From Bacillota bacterium (GTDB lineage Bacteria > Bacillota > Clostridia > Clostridiales > Clostridiaceae), in assembly GCA_023417975.1 (NCBI GenBank), contig JAEZDX010000438.1:1-9980 (forward strand): DNA of 9,980 nucleotides, written 5' to 3'. Of this stretch, positions 1-7,039 are shown one piece after another. The notes under the pieces are model-generated. The model did no database searches. It saw nothing but the letters and a program-made list of their open reading frames with translations, and was not told the origin of the DNA. A program made the position numbers and the translations under genes. Every line of letters starts with the position of its first letter. Position 1 is the stretch's first letter.

Positions 1-476
1 ACCAAAGCTTTGACAAGGAAACTAAAAAGAGAAATTTTGATTTTTATGAGCCTCGAACTGTCCATGAATCTTCCCTTTCTCCCTGTATACATTCAATACT
101 GGCATCGGAAATCGGCTATGAAGACAAAGCCTATGAGCTGTATCTTCGCACTGCGCGGCTAGATTTGGATAATTACAATAATGACACCTATGACGGCCTT
201 CATATAACAAGCATGGCCGGCAGCTGGATGTCGGTAGTATACGGCTTTGGAGGACTAAGAGTTATAGACGGTAAACTTACGCTGAAGCCATTTTTACCAA
301 AGGCTTGGACGGAGTATTCTTTTAAGCTCTTATTCAGAGAGCATCTTTTAAAGATAACTGTCAATGCCCATGAGGTAATCATTGAGCACCAGCGCGGTAA
401 AGCCTTTGAGCTTATGGTTTCGGATAAAGCTTATTTGCTTGAGGAAAACAGTATAATATATATTAAGGTTAAATAG
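1..476 (+). CDS. GH65 disaccharide phosphorylase, C-terminal part (maltose phosphorylase-like), 5' truncated by window
   Basis: This is the last 157 codons of a glycoside hydrolase family 65 phosphorylase. The frame is open from base 3 and ends at TAG 474-476; the gene starts outside the window. Family enzymes cleave an alpha-glucoside such as maltose with phosphate, inverting the anomer, to give beta-glucose-1-phosphate and glucose in the cytoplasm. What I see is the hallmark block FYEPRTVHESSLSPC (about residues 14-28 of the fragment) and DGLHITSMAGSWM about 40 residues later, both from the end of the catalytic (alpha/alpha)6 barrel. A beta-rich tail follows, matching the small C-terminal sandwich domain. 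The general-acid Glu lies upstream and cannot be checked. A pgmB gene on the same strand supports a beta-glucose-1-phosphate producer. Maltose is the likeliest substrate, but kojibiose, nigerose and trehalose phosphorylases share these motifs, so specificity stays open. Confidence 0.9.
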   Translation, partial: QSFDKETKKRNFDFYEPRTVHESSLSPCIHSILASEIGYEDKAYELYLRTARLDLDNYNNDTYDGLHITSMAGSWMSVVYGFGGLRVIDGKLTLKPFLPKAWTEYSFKLLFREHLLKITVNAHEVIIEHQRGKAFELMVSDKAYLLEENSIIYIKVK

Positions 477-484
477 TTTTACTT

Positions 485-492
485 GAAAGGAG
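485..492 (+). promoter_or_regulatory. ribosome binding site of the alpha-glucan phosphorylase gene
   Basis: GAAAGGAG lies 10 bases before the ATG at 503 and supports that start. It falls in the 26-base gap after the GH65 stop codon, which fits co-transcription without a new promoter. Confidence 0.7.
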
Positions 493-502
493 TAACTACA
501 TT

Positions 503-2152
503 ATGAGCGATTTAAAGCAACTGCCTAAAGCAGCATATTTTTGTATGGAATACGGTTTGGATACAGAGCTTAGAAGCTATGCCGGCGGCCTTGGAATTTT
601 AGCCGGAGACTATTTAAAAGGAGCCAAGGATTATAACTTTCCTATGGTAGGTATAGGCATTAAATGGAAGCAAGGCTATGGTGATCAATGTATTGGTAAG
701 GACGGACGTGCTTATGACGCCTACCATAATTATGAATATGATTTTCTCAAGGATACCGGGGTAAAGGTTACAGTGAAAATTCGTCAAAGAGACGTAATTT
801 GCAAGGTGTGGCTTGTAGACACCTTCGGAAATGCACCTATATATTTACTGGATACGGACCTACCGGAAAATGGCGACTCTTGGATAACAGGACAGCTCTA
901 TGGCTGGTTTGGTGAAGAAAGGATTGCCCAGGAAATGGTTTTAGGCATCGGCGGCGTTAAAGCCCTTAGAGCTCTTGGCATAGGTGTGGATGTATATCAT
1001 TTTAATGAAGGTCATGCCCTTTTCGCCGGTTTTGAACTCATAAGAGAAAAGCTGGATTTAGGCCTCAGCTTTGAAGCTGCTTTGGCTGCTTCCAGGGAGG
1101 AAATAGTTTTTACTACCCATACCCCCATAGTTGAAGGTAATGAGTCCCACCCTGTTGATAGACTATTATACATGGGTGCAAACTGCGGTCTAACCATAGA
1201 GCAGCTTGTGCAAATAGGCGGTTCTCCTTTTAATATGACTGTAGGCGCCTTGAGAATGTCCAGAATAACAAATGCGGTAGCTGCTTTGCATGCAGAAACC
1301 GCTAATAAAATGTGGGCTGAAGTTAAAGGAAGATCGGAAATTATAGGCATTACAAATGCCATACACCTGCCTACCTGGGTAGATGAAAACATGCTTACTG
1401 CCGCTGAAGAATATGATGGCAGTGAAGCATCTAAAAATGCACTGTGGGAAGCACACATGAATAATAAAAAAGCTCTTATAGATTTTGTCTATGAAAGAAA
1501 TGGTGTGAAGCTCAATGCAGAATCACTTCTCATAGGTTTCTCAAGAAGAGCCGCCCCGTATAAACGAAGCAATCTTATATTTACAAAGCCAGAGATAATA
1601 GTGCCTCTGCTTAAGTCCGGCAAACTTCAGATTGTGTTTTCCGGCAAAGCTCATCCTTTGGACGATACAGGCAAGAAAATTATTGAAAACATAGTTAAGC
1701 TTTCAAAGGAATACCCTAATTCCGTAGTATTCTTAGAAAACTATGATATGACAATAGGCGCTGCACTTACAAGAGGCTCCGATGTGTGGCTGAACAACCC
1801 GAGAAGGCCTAAAGAAGCCAGCGGTACTTCCGGTATGAAAGCTGCCATGAACGGTTCTCTTAATGTGAGTATACTGGACGGTTGGTGGCCGGAAGCCTGC
1901 AACCACGGCATTAACGGCTGGCAGTTCGGTGACGGAAAATCCGTAGAGGACTTTAATACAGAGGCTGAGCTGGATGCCCATGACTTGGATGCTTTATACA
2001 ATATACTTATTAATGAAGTGCTTCCAACTTACTACGATAACAAAGCCCGATGGATTGACATGATGGCAGACAGTATAAACAGTATAAAGGATTACTTCGG
2101 AGTAAAGCGAATGCTGGATGAATATTACAACAAGATGTATATAAGAAAGTAA
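503..2152 (+). CDS. glgP: alpha-glucan (glycogen/maltodextrin) phosphorylase, short GT35 form
   Basis: This 549-residue protein is a PLP-dependent alpha-glucan phosphorylase of family GT35. It removes terminal glucose from alpha-1,4-glucans with phosphate, giving alpha-glucose-1-phosphate. The N-terminal half has FCMEYGL and RSYAGGLGILAGDYLKGA, typical of the short prokaryotic group, and HFNEGHALF at about residues 166-174. The C-terminal half has FSRRAAPYKR, then the PLP site KEASGTSGMKAAMNG, in which Lys446 is the expected Schiff-base lysine, followed by SILDGWWPE. The length matches the short clostridial/thermophile subgroup rather than the roughly 800-residue GlgP/MalP form, so I see no truncation. 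The ATG has a good ribosome binding site. The gene lies between the GH65 phosphorylase and pgmB, which points to maltodextrin or storage-glucan breakdown. The family call is firm; the natural substrate (glycogen, starch or maltodextrin) is not visible. Confidence 0.93.
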   Translation: MSDLKQLPKAAYFCMEYGLDTELRSYAGGLGILAGDYLKGAKDYNFPMVGIGIKWKQGYGDQCIGKDGRAYDAYHNYEYDFLKDTGVKVTVKIRQRDVICKVWLVDTFGNAPIYLLDTDLPENGDSWITGQLYGWFGEERIAQEMVLGIGGVKALRALGIGVDVYHFNEGHALFAGFELIREKLDLGLSFEAALAASREEIVFTTHTPIVEGNESHPVDRLLYMGANCGLTIEQLVQIGGSPFNMTVGALRMSRITNAVAALHAETANKMWAEVKGRSEIIGITNAIHLPTWVDENMLTAAEEYDGSEASKNALWEAHMNNKKALIDFVYERNGVKLNAESLLIGFSRRAAPYKRSNLIFTKPEIIVPLLKSGKLQIVFSGKAHPLDDTGKKIIENIVKLSKEYPNSVVFLENYDMTIGAALTRGSDVWLNNPRRPKEASGTSGMKAAMNGSLNVSILDGWWPEACNHGINGWQFGDGKSVEDFNTEAELDAHDLDALYNILINEVLPTYYDNKARWIDMMADSINSIKDYFGVKRMLDEYYNKMYIRK

Positions 2153-2194
2153 AAAAGAGCTGCAGCTATGATAATGCTATAAGAACTATTTATT

Positions 2195-2202
2195 GAAAGG
2201 TG
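2195..2202 (+). promoter_or_regulatory. ribosome binding site deciding the pgmB start
   Basis: GAAAGGTG precedes the TTG at 2212 by 9 bases. The GTG at 2200 overlaps this site and TTG 2203 directly follows it, so neither is a plausible start. The 47-base gap from the previous stop also holds a perfect 10-bp palindrome, AGCTGCAGCT, at 2158-2167, without a following T-tract. Confidence 0.55.
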
Positions 2203-2211
2203 TTGTTTCAA

Positions 2212-2856
2212 TTGATATGTAGAGGTTGTATTTTTGATCTTGACGGCGTTATAGTGGATACTGCCAAATATCATTACATTGCATGGAAAAGATTGGCCTC
2301 GGAGCTTGGCTTTGAATTTACACAAAAAGATAATGAAAGGCTCAAAGGAGTCAGCAGAACAAAATCTCTTGAAATATTACTGCAAGTAGGCGGCATAACC
2401 TTAGAGGAAGTAGAAAAAGCCGCCCTTGCCCATAAAAAAAATCAATGGTATGTTGAATACATATCAAAAATGGACAAAACTGAAATACTGCCTGGAATTG
2501 AAGAGTTCTTTTCCCTTCTTAAAGAAAGCAATATTAAAATAGCCTTAGGTTCTGCAAGCAAAAACTCAATGCTTATCCTAGAAAATCTGGGACTTGTGCA
2601 ATACTTTGACGCCATTATAGACGGCAACAAAGTTTCCAAAGCTAAGCCTGATCCTGAAGTATTTGTTCTTGCTGCCGAGGAGTTAAAACTGAGTAATTCA
2701 GAATGTGTAGTATTTGAGGATGCCCAAGCCGGAATTGAAGCCGCTCTAAGTGCAGACATGAAGGTAGTTGCGGTAGGTTCTGCGGAAAATTTAAAAGACT
2801 ATAGTAAAATTATTAATGGCTTTGGAAATGCTAATCTAGACTTAATTACTTTTTAG
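2212..2856 (+). CDS. pgmB: beta-phosphoglucomutase (HAD superfamily)
   Basis: This cytoplasmic enzyme converts beta-glucose-1-phosphate to glucose-6-phosphate through a beta-glucose-1,6-bisphosphate intermediate. It is the partner of GH65 phosphorylases. With the TTG start at 2212 the protein has 214 residues and begins MICRGCIFDLDG, matching the usual family N-terminus. HAD motif I gives Asp9 (nucleophile) and Asp11 (acid/base). TAKYHY (17-22) supplies the cap-contacting Thr and His, and GVSR (46-49) the cap arginine that grips the distal phosphate. Motif II is GSASKN, motif III KAKPDPEVF and motif IV VFEDAQAG with the Mg-binding Glu-Asp pair. All key residues of the characterised Lactococcus enzyme are present. 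The gene starts 59 bases after the GT35 stop and is probably the last of the operon. A start at 2200 (GTG) or 2203 (TTG) would add 3-4 residues but collides with the ribosome binding site. Confidence 0.93.
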   Translation: MICRGCIFDLDGVIVDTAKYHYIAWKRLASELGFEFTQKDNERLKGVSRTKSLEILLQVGGITLEEVEKAALAHKKNQWYVEYISKMDKTEILPGIEEFFSLLKESNIKIALGSASKNSMLILENLGLVQYFDAIIDGNKVSKAKPDPEVFVLAAEELKLSNSECVVFEDAQAGIEAALSADMKVVAVGSAENLKDYSKIINGFGNANLDLITF

Positions 2857-2951
2857 AATATAGTTCGGCTGCTGCAGAAAGAATAAATCTTAATATGAAT
2901 ATGTAAATATCTGGGATTGAATATTTCATATATGCATGCCCGTTGAACTAT
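2857..2951. other. intergenic DNA between pgmB and the insertion sequence
   Basis: This AT-rich stretch has no gene. An imperfect AT-rich inverted repeat spans roughly 2895-2936 (an ATATG-TAAATAT type arm facing ATATTTCATATATGCAT), and a 7-bp pair ATAGTTC/GAACTAT brackets the region at 2860-2866 and 2945-2951. Neither is GC-rich or followed by a T-run, so I cannot call a convincing terminator for the phosphorylase operon here. Confidence 0.4.
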
Positions 2952-2976
2952 GGCTCTGTAACAAAATAGTGGTTGG
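2952..2976 (+). repeat. left terminal inverted repeat of the IS
   Basis: This is the candidate terminal repeat on the transposase 3' side. It pairs with 4281-4305 at 18 of 25 positions; both begin GGCT.TGT and share an AAAAT core. The mismatches suggest decay of at least one end. Confidence 0.5.
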
Positions 2977-2984
2977 TGTTTATT

Positions 2985-3033
2985 TATGGACAAACCGTGC
3001 TGTTATAGACATGTTATGGACATGTCATGGTCA
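2985..3033 (+). repeat. phased short repeats inside the left IS end
   Basis: Four related octamers occur: TATGGACA (2985), TATAGACA (3004), TATGGACA (3015) and CATGGTCA (3026). The last three start exactly 11 bases apart. Within them GACATGTTATG (3008-3018) and GACATGTCATG (3019-3029) form an 11-bp tandem repeat with one mismatch. They lie between the terminal repeat and the transposase stop and could be subterminal protein-binding sites; that role is inference. Confidence 0.5.
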
Positions 3034-3058
3034 AGCTTTGCCGTTAGGTACATGCATT

Positions 3059-4126
3059 CTACGGTATGGATGTCACAAACTTTAGATCGCAAACCCTAAG
3101 GTTAACTCTGCTAAACACTACCTTTAGAAACATATCCATAACTTTAAAGCCTGAATTTATAACCGTTTCTAGGCACCACCACTTTAGCCAAGCTATATAA
3201 TTGTTAAGATACTTTGTTGCAACTCCATTAAATTTAGTCAAAAAGCCTTTAAGCTGTCTTCCGAAAGCTTTGGCTTTTTGATTATCATATTTTTCTTCTA
3301 TGACTTGATTTGGAGAAGTCAGTTTATACAGCGTAAGCTTTAATTCCTTTGCCACAGTCCTATAGGAGGCATTATTGTTTGTACAAATAGTTGAACCTGT
3401 TTCTATTTTATCCTCTAGTAAACCAATGAGTTGTTCGGCAACCGGCCTGTTCCTACCTATAACCTCTGAAAATATATCCTCTCTCCTGCTTAGGCAGCAA
3501 AGCACCCTTACGCTTCTTAAGGAACCCCTTTCAGACAGCTTTGGTCCTCTTTTTCTCGGTGCTCTTCCCATATAAAAATCTTCATCCTTTGAATGATTTC
3601 CCTTAAAACTTTCAGGAATAATAACTTCATCTATTTCAACAGTGCCAGAAAGCTTGCTGGACAGTTCCGCCTTTATTGCATTTAATATTTTATGTCTCCA
3701 CTGGAAGGAGGTAGTAGGATTAATTCCTACAATAACCGCAGACTTGCGTATGGACATGCCGTTTTCCATACACTTCACATAGTGAAGCCACATTTTTGCA
3801 GGCTTTTTACTGCAGCTTAAGTGAGACTTTGTAGTAGGGATAACAAAGATTCTTTTGCAGTGGCTGCATCTGTAGCGCTGCTTTCCAAGCCTGTCTTTTC
3901 CAAACTTAATAATGGTGAGGGAGCTGCAATCAGGACAATTCAACTCAGAACTACTCTTACCTTCCTCCGATAATTTATCGGTTTTAGTAAGCAAGATATC
4001 CCTCAAACACTGCATTTGTGAAGGCTTCATATTCATAAGGCTTTCCAGCAGCTCATCCTCATTATTCATGTCATTAATTTCACTAATGTTATTTATGTCA
4101 TTTATTTCATTGCTTTTATTACACAT
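3059..4126 (-). CDS. IS1595-family transposase, open frame but altered catalytic positions
   Basis: The family catalyses cut-and-paste or copy movement of its own element. I chose ATG 4126 (355 residues) because TGAGGTGG stands 5 bases upstream; a GTG at 4135 would add three residues. The N-terminus is a low-complexity Asn/Glu/Ile stretch with an EIND-type repeat. A zinc ribbon follows with Cys64-X2-Cys67 and Cys87-X2-Cys90, then a helix-turn-helix-like segment (ENGMSIRKSAVIVGINPTT). The RNase H-like domain begins with GTVEIDE (first acidic residue Asp166) and ESFKGNH, and ends with RFNGVATKYLNNY-like sequence. The second catalytic Asp, normally in a CTD motif, reads CTN (Asn250). The usual VNAYHSRLK block reads AKAFGRQLK, putting Lys286 where Asn is expected. 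The frame has no stops, but activity is doubtful. Residue comparison is from memory of the family, not a computed alignment. Confidence 0.85.
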   Translation of the reverse strand: MCNKSNEINDINNISEINDMNNEDELLESLMNMKPSQMQCLRDILLTKTDKLSEEGKSSSELNCPDCSSLTIIKFGKDRLGKQRYRCSHCKRIFVIPTTKSHLSCSKKPAKMWLHYVKCMENGMSIRKSAVIVGINPTTSFQWRHKILNAIKAELSSKLSGTVEIDEVIIPESFKGNHSKDEDFYMGRAPRKRGPKLSERGSLRSVRVLCCLSRREDIFSEVIGRNRPVAEQLIGLLEDKIETGSTICTNNNASYRTVAKELKLTLYKLTSPNQVIEEKYDNQKAKAFGRQLKGFLTKFNGVATKYLNNYIAWLKWWCLETVINSGFKVMDMFLKVVFSRVNLRVCDLKFVTSIP

Positions 4127-4131
4127 AAGTG

Positions 4132-4139
4132 CCACCTCA
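4132..4139 (-). promoter_or_regulatory. ribosome binding site of the transposase
   Basis: TGAGGTGG on the minus strand lies 5 bases before ATG 4126. The alternative GTG at 4135 sits inside this site, so the ATG start is preferred. Confidence 0.6.
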
Positions 4140-4390
4140 ATCTATACAGAAAGTAATAAATATCTTCATATTGAGCTGTCATGAAACATCCTATTTTCAA
4201 GGATTTATGAGACTTATCGAGAATATTAGATATTTACCTTATGTTTAGATTATTGACACTTATGGCTTGTCTAATTCATGCCTACTACCATTTTCAAACA
4301 TAGCCTTAGGGTTCCCCATATAGGTATAATATGCTTGCGTCATAATACGACACAAAACGGCTTTGCAATCCTTGATCACCTAGTGCTGCA
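4140..4390. other. gene-free stretch upstream of the transposase and downstream of the trp terminator
   Basis: I see no credible gene here. It contains the transposase 5' region, the candidate right IS end (4281-4305), and about 85 bases of flanking DNA before the trp terminator. A consensus-like TTGACA (4253-4258, plus strand) and a TATAAT (4325-4330, plus strand) exist, but neither has a properly spaced partner, so I do not call promoters. Confidence 0.4.
4281..4305 (-). repeat. right terminal inverted repeat of the IS
   Basis: This is the candidate terminal repeat on the transposase 5' side, matching the left end at 18 of 25 positions when read on the minus strand. It is the less certain end because no target duplication follows it. 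Confidence 0.45.
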
Positions 4391-4438
4391 TAAAAAGGGC
4401 TGTCACAATTGCGATTTTACACGCTATTGCCACAGCCC
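4391..4438 (-). terminator. Rho-independent terminator of the trp operon
   Basis: On the minus strand the arms at 4422-4438 and 4397-4413 form a 17-bp stem with 14 pairs and a GGGCTGT/ACAGCCC base, closed by an 8-base loop (4414-4421). A run of five T (4392-4396) follows, then A. It begins about 30 bases after the trpA stop, which is where an operon terminator is expected. The T-run is short, so termination may be incomplete. Confidence 0.8.
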
Positions 4439-4469
4439 CATTTATTTTTTCCTGTATTTCTGCTTTCAC

Positions 4470-5264
4470 TTAATTATCCAAGGCTTCTCTTACACCTTTT
4501 ATAAATACGGATAGCTTTTCCCCTGCTTCCTCTATAGATGCTGAATTACTTATTATATTCACAATGGCACTTCCTATAATTACACCGTCACAAAAGGGCT
4601 TGTACTTTGCTGCCATTTCGCTATTGGATATTCCAAAGCCCAAAGCCTTAGGTACATCAGTATATTTCGCCACTGTATCCATATAGCCTTTCAGCTCGGT
4701 GTGCAGAGCTGCTCTCATGCCCGTTACGCCATTGACGGATACGCAATATACAAAGCCCTTTGCATCCTTGACTACAGACTCTATTCTGTCTTTGGATGTT
4801 GGCGCTGTTAACGGAATAAGGTATATATTATAGCCTGAGCATATATTTCTTATGTCCTCTCTTTCCTCCAATGGCAAATCCGGAATAATTATGCCGTCTA
4901 TGCCTGCTAAGCTGCACTGCTGTACAAACTTTTCCATGCCATATTTAAAAATACAGCTATAGTACACCATAAATATGAGCGGAATCTCCGTGCTTTTCCT
5001 TACCTTTGCCATAGTATCAAACACAGCGTTTATAGTTATTCCGTTTTTTAATGACTTGCTGTAGGAATTTTGAATTACCGCACCGTCTGCCAAAGGATCA
5101 GAATAAGGTATTCCTATTTCCACTATATCCGCTCCCGACTGTTCCATGGACAAAATTATCTTTTCTGCTGCCTCCAAGCTTGGATCTCCTGCGGTTATAA
5201 AGGTTATCAAAGCCTTTTTTCCTTCACCTTTAAGTTTTTCAAAAGTGTTATCTATCCTGTTCAT
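4470..5264 (-). CDS. trpA: tryptophan synthase alpha subunit
   Basis: TrpA cleaves indole-3-glycerol phosphate to indole and glyceraldehyde-3-phosphate. Indole passes through a tunnel to TrpB in the alpha2-beta2 complex. The 264-residue length is normal for the family. VEIGIPYSDPLADGAVIQ gives Glu49 and Asp60, the same numbers as the catalytic pair of the Salmonella enzyme. Later motifs include DGIIIPDLPLEE, the phosphate-binding loop region YCVSVNGVTGMR and GFGISNSE. The ATG overlaps the trpB stop in an ATGA junction, and a GGGGGTGAG ribosome binding site lies inside the trpB end. It is the last gene of the operon, with a terminator about 30 bases on. Nothing suggests loss of function. Confidence 0.98.
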   Translation of the reverse strand: MNRIDNTFEKLKGEGKKALITFITAGDPSLEAAEKIILSMEQSGADIVEIGIPYSDPLADGAVIQNSYSKSLKNGITINAVFDTMAKVRKSTEIPLIFMVYYSCIFKYGMEKFVQQCSLAGIDGIIIPDLPLEEREDIRNICSGYNIYLIPLTAPTSKDRIESVVKDAKGFVYCVSVNGVTGMRAALHTELKGYMDTVAKYTDVPKALGFGISNSEMAAKYKPFCDGVIIGSAIVNIISNSASIEEAGEKLSVFIKGVREALDN

Positions 5265-6433
5265 AGGCTCACCCCCATCCTTTCTGCTATGCTGTAAATA
5301 TCCTTATCTCCTCTTCCTGATAAATTTATAACTATTATCTTGTCCTTAGGAAGCTGAGCTGCCAGCTTTAGTCCGTAGGCAATGGCGTGAGAGCTTTCCA
5401 GTGCCGGTATTATTCCTTCCTCAAGACACAAGGTTTTAAAAGCACTCACTGCTTCCTCATCCTCCACATAAGTATATTCAGCTCTTCTGGAGTCATAATA
5501 AGCATGCTCCGGCCCTATACCCGGATAATCCAAACCGGCGGATATGGAGTATGCCGGCAGTACTTGTCCACCATCATCCTGCAGAACATAGGTCATCATT
5601 CCATGAATGACTCCTACAGAGCCTCCGTTGATGGACGCTGCATGATAGCCTGTAGAAATTCCCTGTCCCGCAGCCTCTACTCCTATTAAGGCTACAGCTT
5701 TATCTTGAATAAAAGGATAGAATATTCCCATAGCATTGCTGCCTCCTCCTACACAAGCTACTATATAGTCCGGAAGTCTGCCCTCTTTTTGCAGAATTTG
5801 AGACTTTACTTCTTCTCCTATTATCTTTTGAAACTCCCTTACCATCATAGGATATGGATGCGGTCCCATAACGGAGCCGATTACATAAAAGGTATCACTG
5901 ATGTTTGAAACCCAATCTCTCATAGCTTCATTTACTGCATCCTTTAAAACAGCACTGCCGCTGTCTACGGCTGTTACCTTGGCGCCCAGCATTTTCATTT
6001 TAAATACGTTAAGCTCCTGCCGTATAATATCTTCCCGTCCCATAAATATTTCGCATTCCATTTTAAACATAGCTGCTGCAGTAGCTGTAGCTACTCCGTG
6101 CTGACCTGCTCCAGTTTCTGCAATGACCCTTTTCTTGCCCATTCTCTTTGCAAGAAGTATTTGTCCAATAACATTATTTATTTTGTGTGCACCAGTGTGA
6201 TTTAAATCCTCTCTCTTTAAATAGATCTTTGCACCTGCCATAAGCTTTGTTAAGTTTTCCGCGTAGTAAAGAGGAGTTTGCCTTCCGCTGTATTCTGTCA
6301 AATAATAATTGTACTCCTTCATAAACTCTTCATCCTCTAACGCTTTGTTCAGCTCCTCTTCAAGCTCTATAAGCGCATTCATTACCGTTTCGGGAACATA
6401 TTGTCCACCAAATTTTCCAAATCTGCCTTTCAT
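5261..6433 (-). CDS. trpB: tryptophan synthase beta subunit
   Basis: TrpB joins indole and L-serine to make L-tryptophan using PLP, working as the partner of TrpA. The 390-residue protein is standard length for the TrpB1 type. KFGGQYVPE is the usual N-terminus. KREDLNHTGAHKINN holds the PLP lysine (Lys84), AETGAGQHG holds the catalytic Glu106, GGGSNAMG is the cofactor phosphate loop, and the C-terminal NLSGRGDKD is intact. The ATG overlaps the trpF stop by four bases, with GAGGTG just upstream, and the stop overlaps trpA. It is a conventional housekeeping copy with all key residues. Confidence 0.98.
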   Translation of the reverse strand: MKGRFGKFGGQYVPETVMNALIELEEELNKALEDEEFMKEYNYYLTEYSGRQTPLYYAENLTKLMAGAKIYLKREDLNHTGAHKINNVIGQILLAKRMGKKRVIAETGAGQHGVATATAAAMFKMECEIFMGREDIIRQELNVFKMKMLGAKVTAVDSGSAVLKDAVNEAMRDWVSNISDTFYVIGSVMGPHPYPMMVREFQKIIGEEVKSQILQKEGRLPDYIVACVGGGSNAMGIFYPFIQDKAVALIGVEAAGQGISTGYHAASINGGSVGVIHGMMTYVLQDDGGQVLPAYSISAGLDYPGIGPEHAYYDSRRAEYTYVEDEEAVSAFKTLCLEEGIIPALESSHAIAYGLKLAAQLPKDKIIVINLSGRGDKDIYSIAERMGVSL

Positions 6434-7038
6434 ATTTTACGCACCTCACTTATAAAATCTTTGCACATAATAAAATCCTTAATTCCATGCTTTTCAACCC
6501 CGCCGGATACATCTACGATATCCGGTTGCGCCGCCTTAATGGCATCCTTAACATTACTTTTATTGAGCCCGCCGGCCAGTATAAGCTGAGAACTTCTATT
6601 AAACTCTTTAAGCATATTCCAATCAAAGGTCTTTCCCGTGCCCCCGCTTCGACCATTTACAATACTGTCAAAAACAATACCGTGAAGCTTATACTCATAA
6701 GCTCTCTTTACATCCTCATAGCTTTCTATTCCAAAAGCCTTCCATAGCTTTATACCCTTCAATTTATCCATATAAGCCTGAGTCTCATCACCGTGCAGCT
6801 GAATTATATCAAGCGCTGCTGCTTCCGCCGCTTCCATTACATATTCAATGGTTTCATTGACAAATACTCCTACCTTTGCAATATGTTTATCTGCAAAGCT
6901 GCTCAGCTTACGGCTTTGTTCTATAGTGACCTTTCTCTTACTATTGGAAAACACAAAACCTATATAGTCCGGCTGAAGAATATTTAGAAATTCAAGCTCT
7001 TCATTTGTTGTTATGCCGCATATTTTTATTTTTGTCAT
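6430..7038 (-). CDS. trpF: phosphoribosylanthranilate isomerase
   Basis: TrpF performs the Amadori rearrangement of N-(5'-phosphoribosyl)anthranilate to the CdRP substrate of TrpC. This 202-residue TIM-barrel protein is full length. KICGIT carries the catalytic base Cys7; GFVFSNSKR and QLHGDE are family motifs. FDSIVNGRSGGTGKTFDW contains the general acid Asp124. LAGGLN and DVSGGVEKHGIKD form the phosphate-binding end. The ATG is one base after the trpC stop, with GAGGTGAGAG inside the trpC end as ribosome binding site. A separate trpF means the operon does not use the bifunctional PriA found in actinomycetes. Confidence 0.97.
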   Translation of the reverse strand: MTKIKICGITTNEELEFLNILQPDYIGFVFSNSKRKVTIEQSRKLSSFADKHIAKVGVFVNETIEYVMEAAEAAALDIIQLHGDETQAYMDKLKGIKLWKAFGIESYEDVKRAYEYKLHGIVFDSIVNGRSGGTGKTFDWNMLKEFNRSSQLILAGGLNKSNVKDAIKAAQPDIVDVSGGVEKHGIKDFIMCKDFISEVRKI

Positions 7039-7039
7039 C

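Larger units (their letters stand above)
2952..4305 (-). mobile_element. IS1595-family insertion sequence, about 1.35 kb, probably decayed
   Basis: A single IS1595-like transposase gene is bracketed by candidate terminal inverted repeats. Reading inwards, the left end (2952-2976) is GGCTCTGTAACAAAATAGTG plus GTTGG. The right end (4281-4305, minus strand) is GGCTATGTTTGAAAATGGTA plus GTAGG. Hand alignment gives 18 matches in 25 positions. The bases just outside (2944-2951 and 4306-4313) do not form the 8-bp direct repeat usual for this family. The element lies between the convergent 3' ends of the phosphorylase and trp operons. The transposase call is much firmer than the exact ends. Confidence 0.55.

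Noticed and set aside
1012..1458. 148-codon minus-strand frame inside the alpha-glucan phosphorylase gene
   Set aside because: It lies wholly inside a well-supported gene, with Ser/Ala-rich composition typical of a reverse-frame shadow and no family motif.
2949..4267. TATGGCT direct repeat at 2949-2955 and 4261-4267 as IS boundaries
   Set aside because: The 7-bp match is short, and the longer inverted match at 2952/4305 explains the left copy better.
4253..4281. TTGACA at 4253 as a -35 box of an outward promoter
   Set aside because: At 17 bases spacing the following hexamer is TCATGC, which is not a -10 element.
2935..4282. CATGCC at 2935-2940 and 4277-4282 as a target-site duplication
   Set aside because: It is only 6 bp, lies 11 bases outside the left repeat and inside the right one, so it does not flank a consistent element.
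4278..4514. 78-codon plus-strand frame between the IS and trpA
   Set aside because: It runs through the right IS repeat, the trp terminator hairpin and the trpA 3' end, and its sequence matches nothing I recognise.
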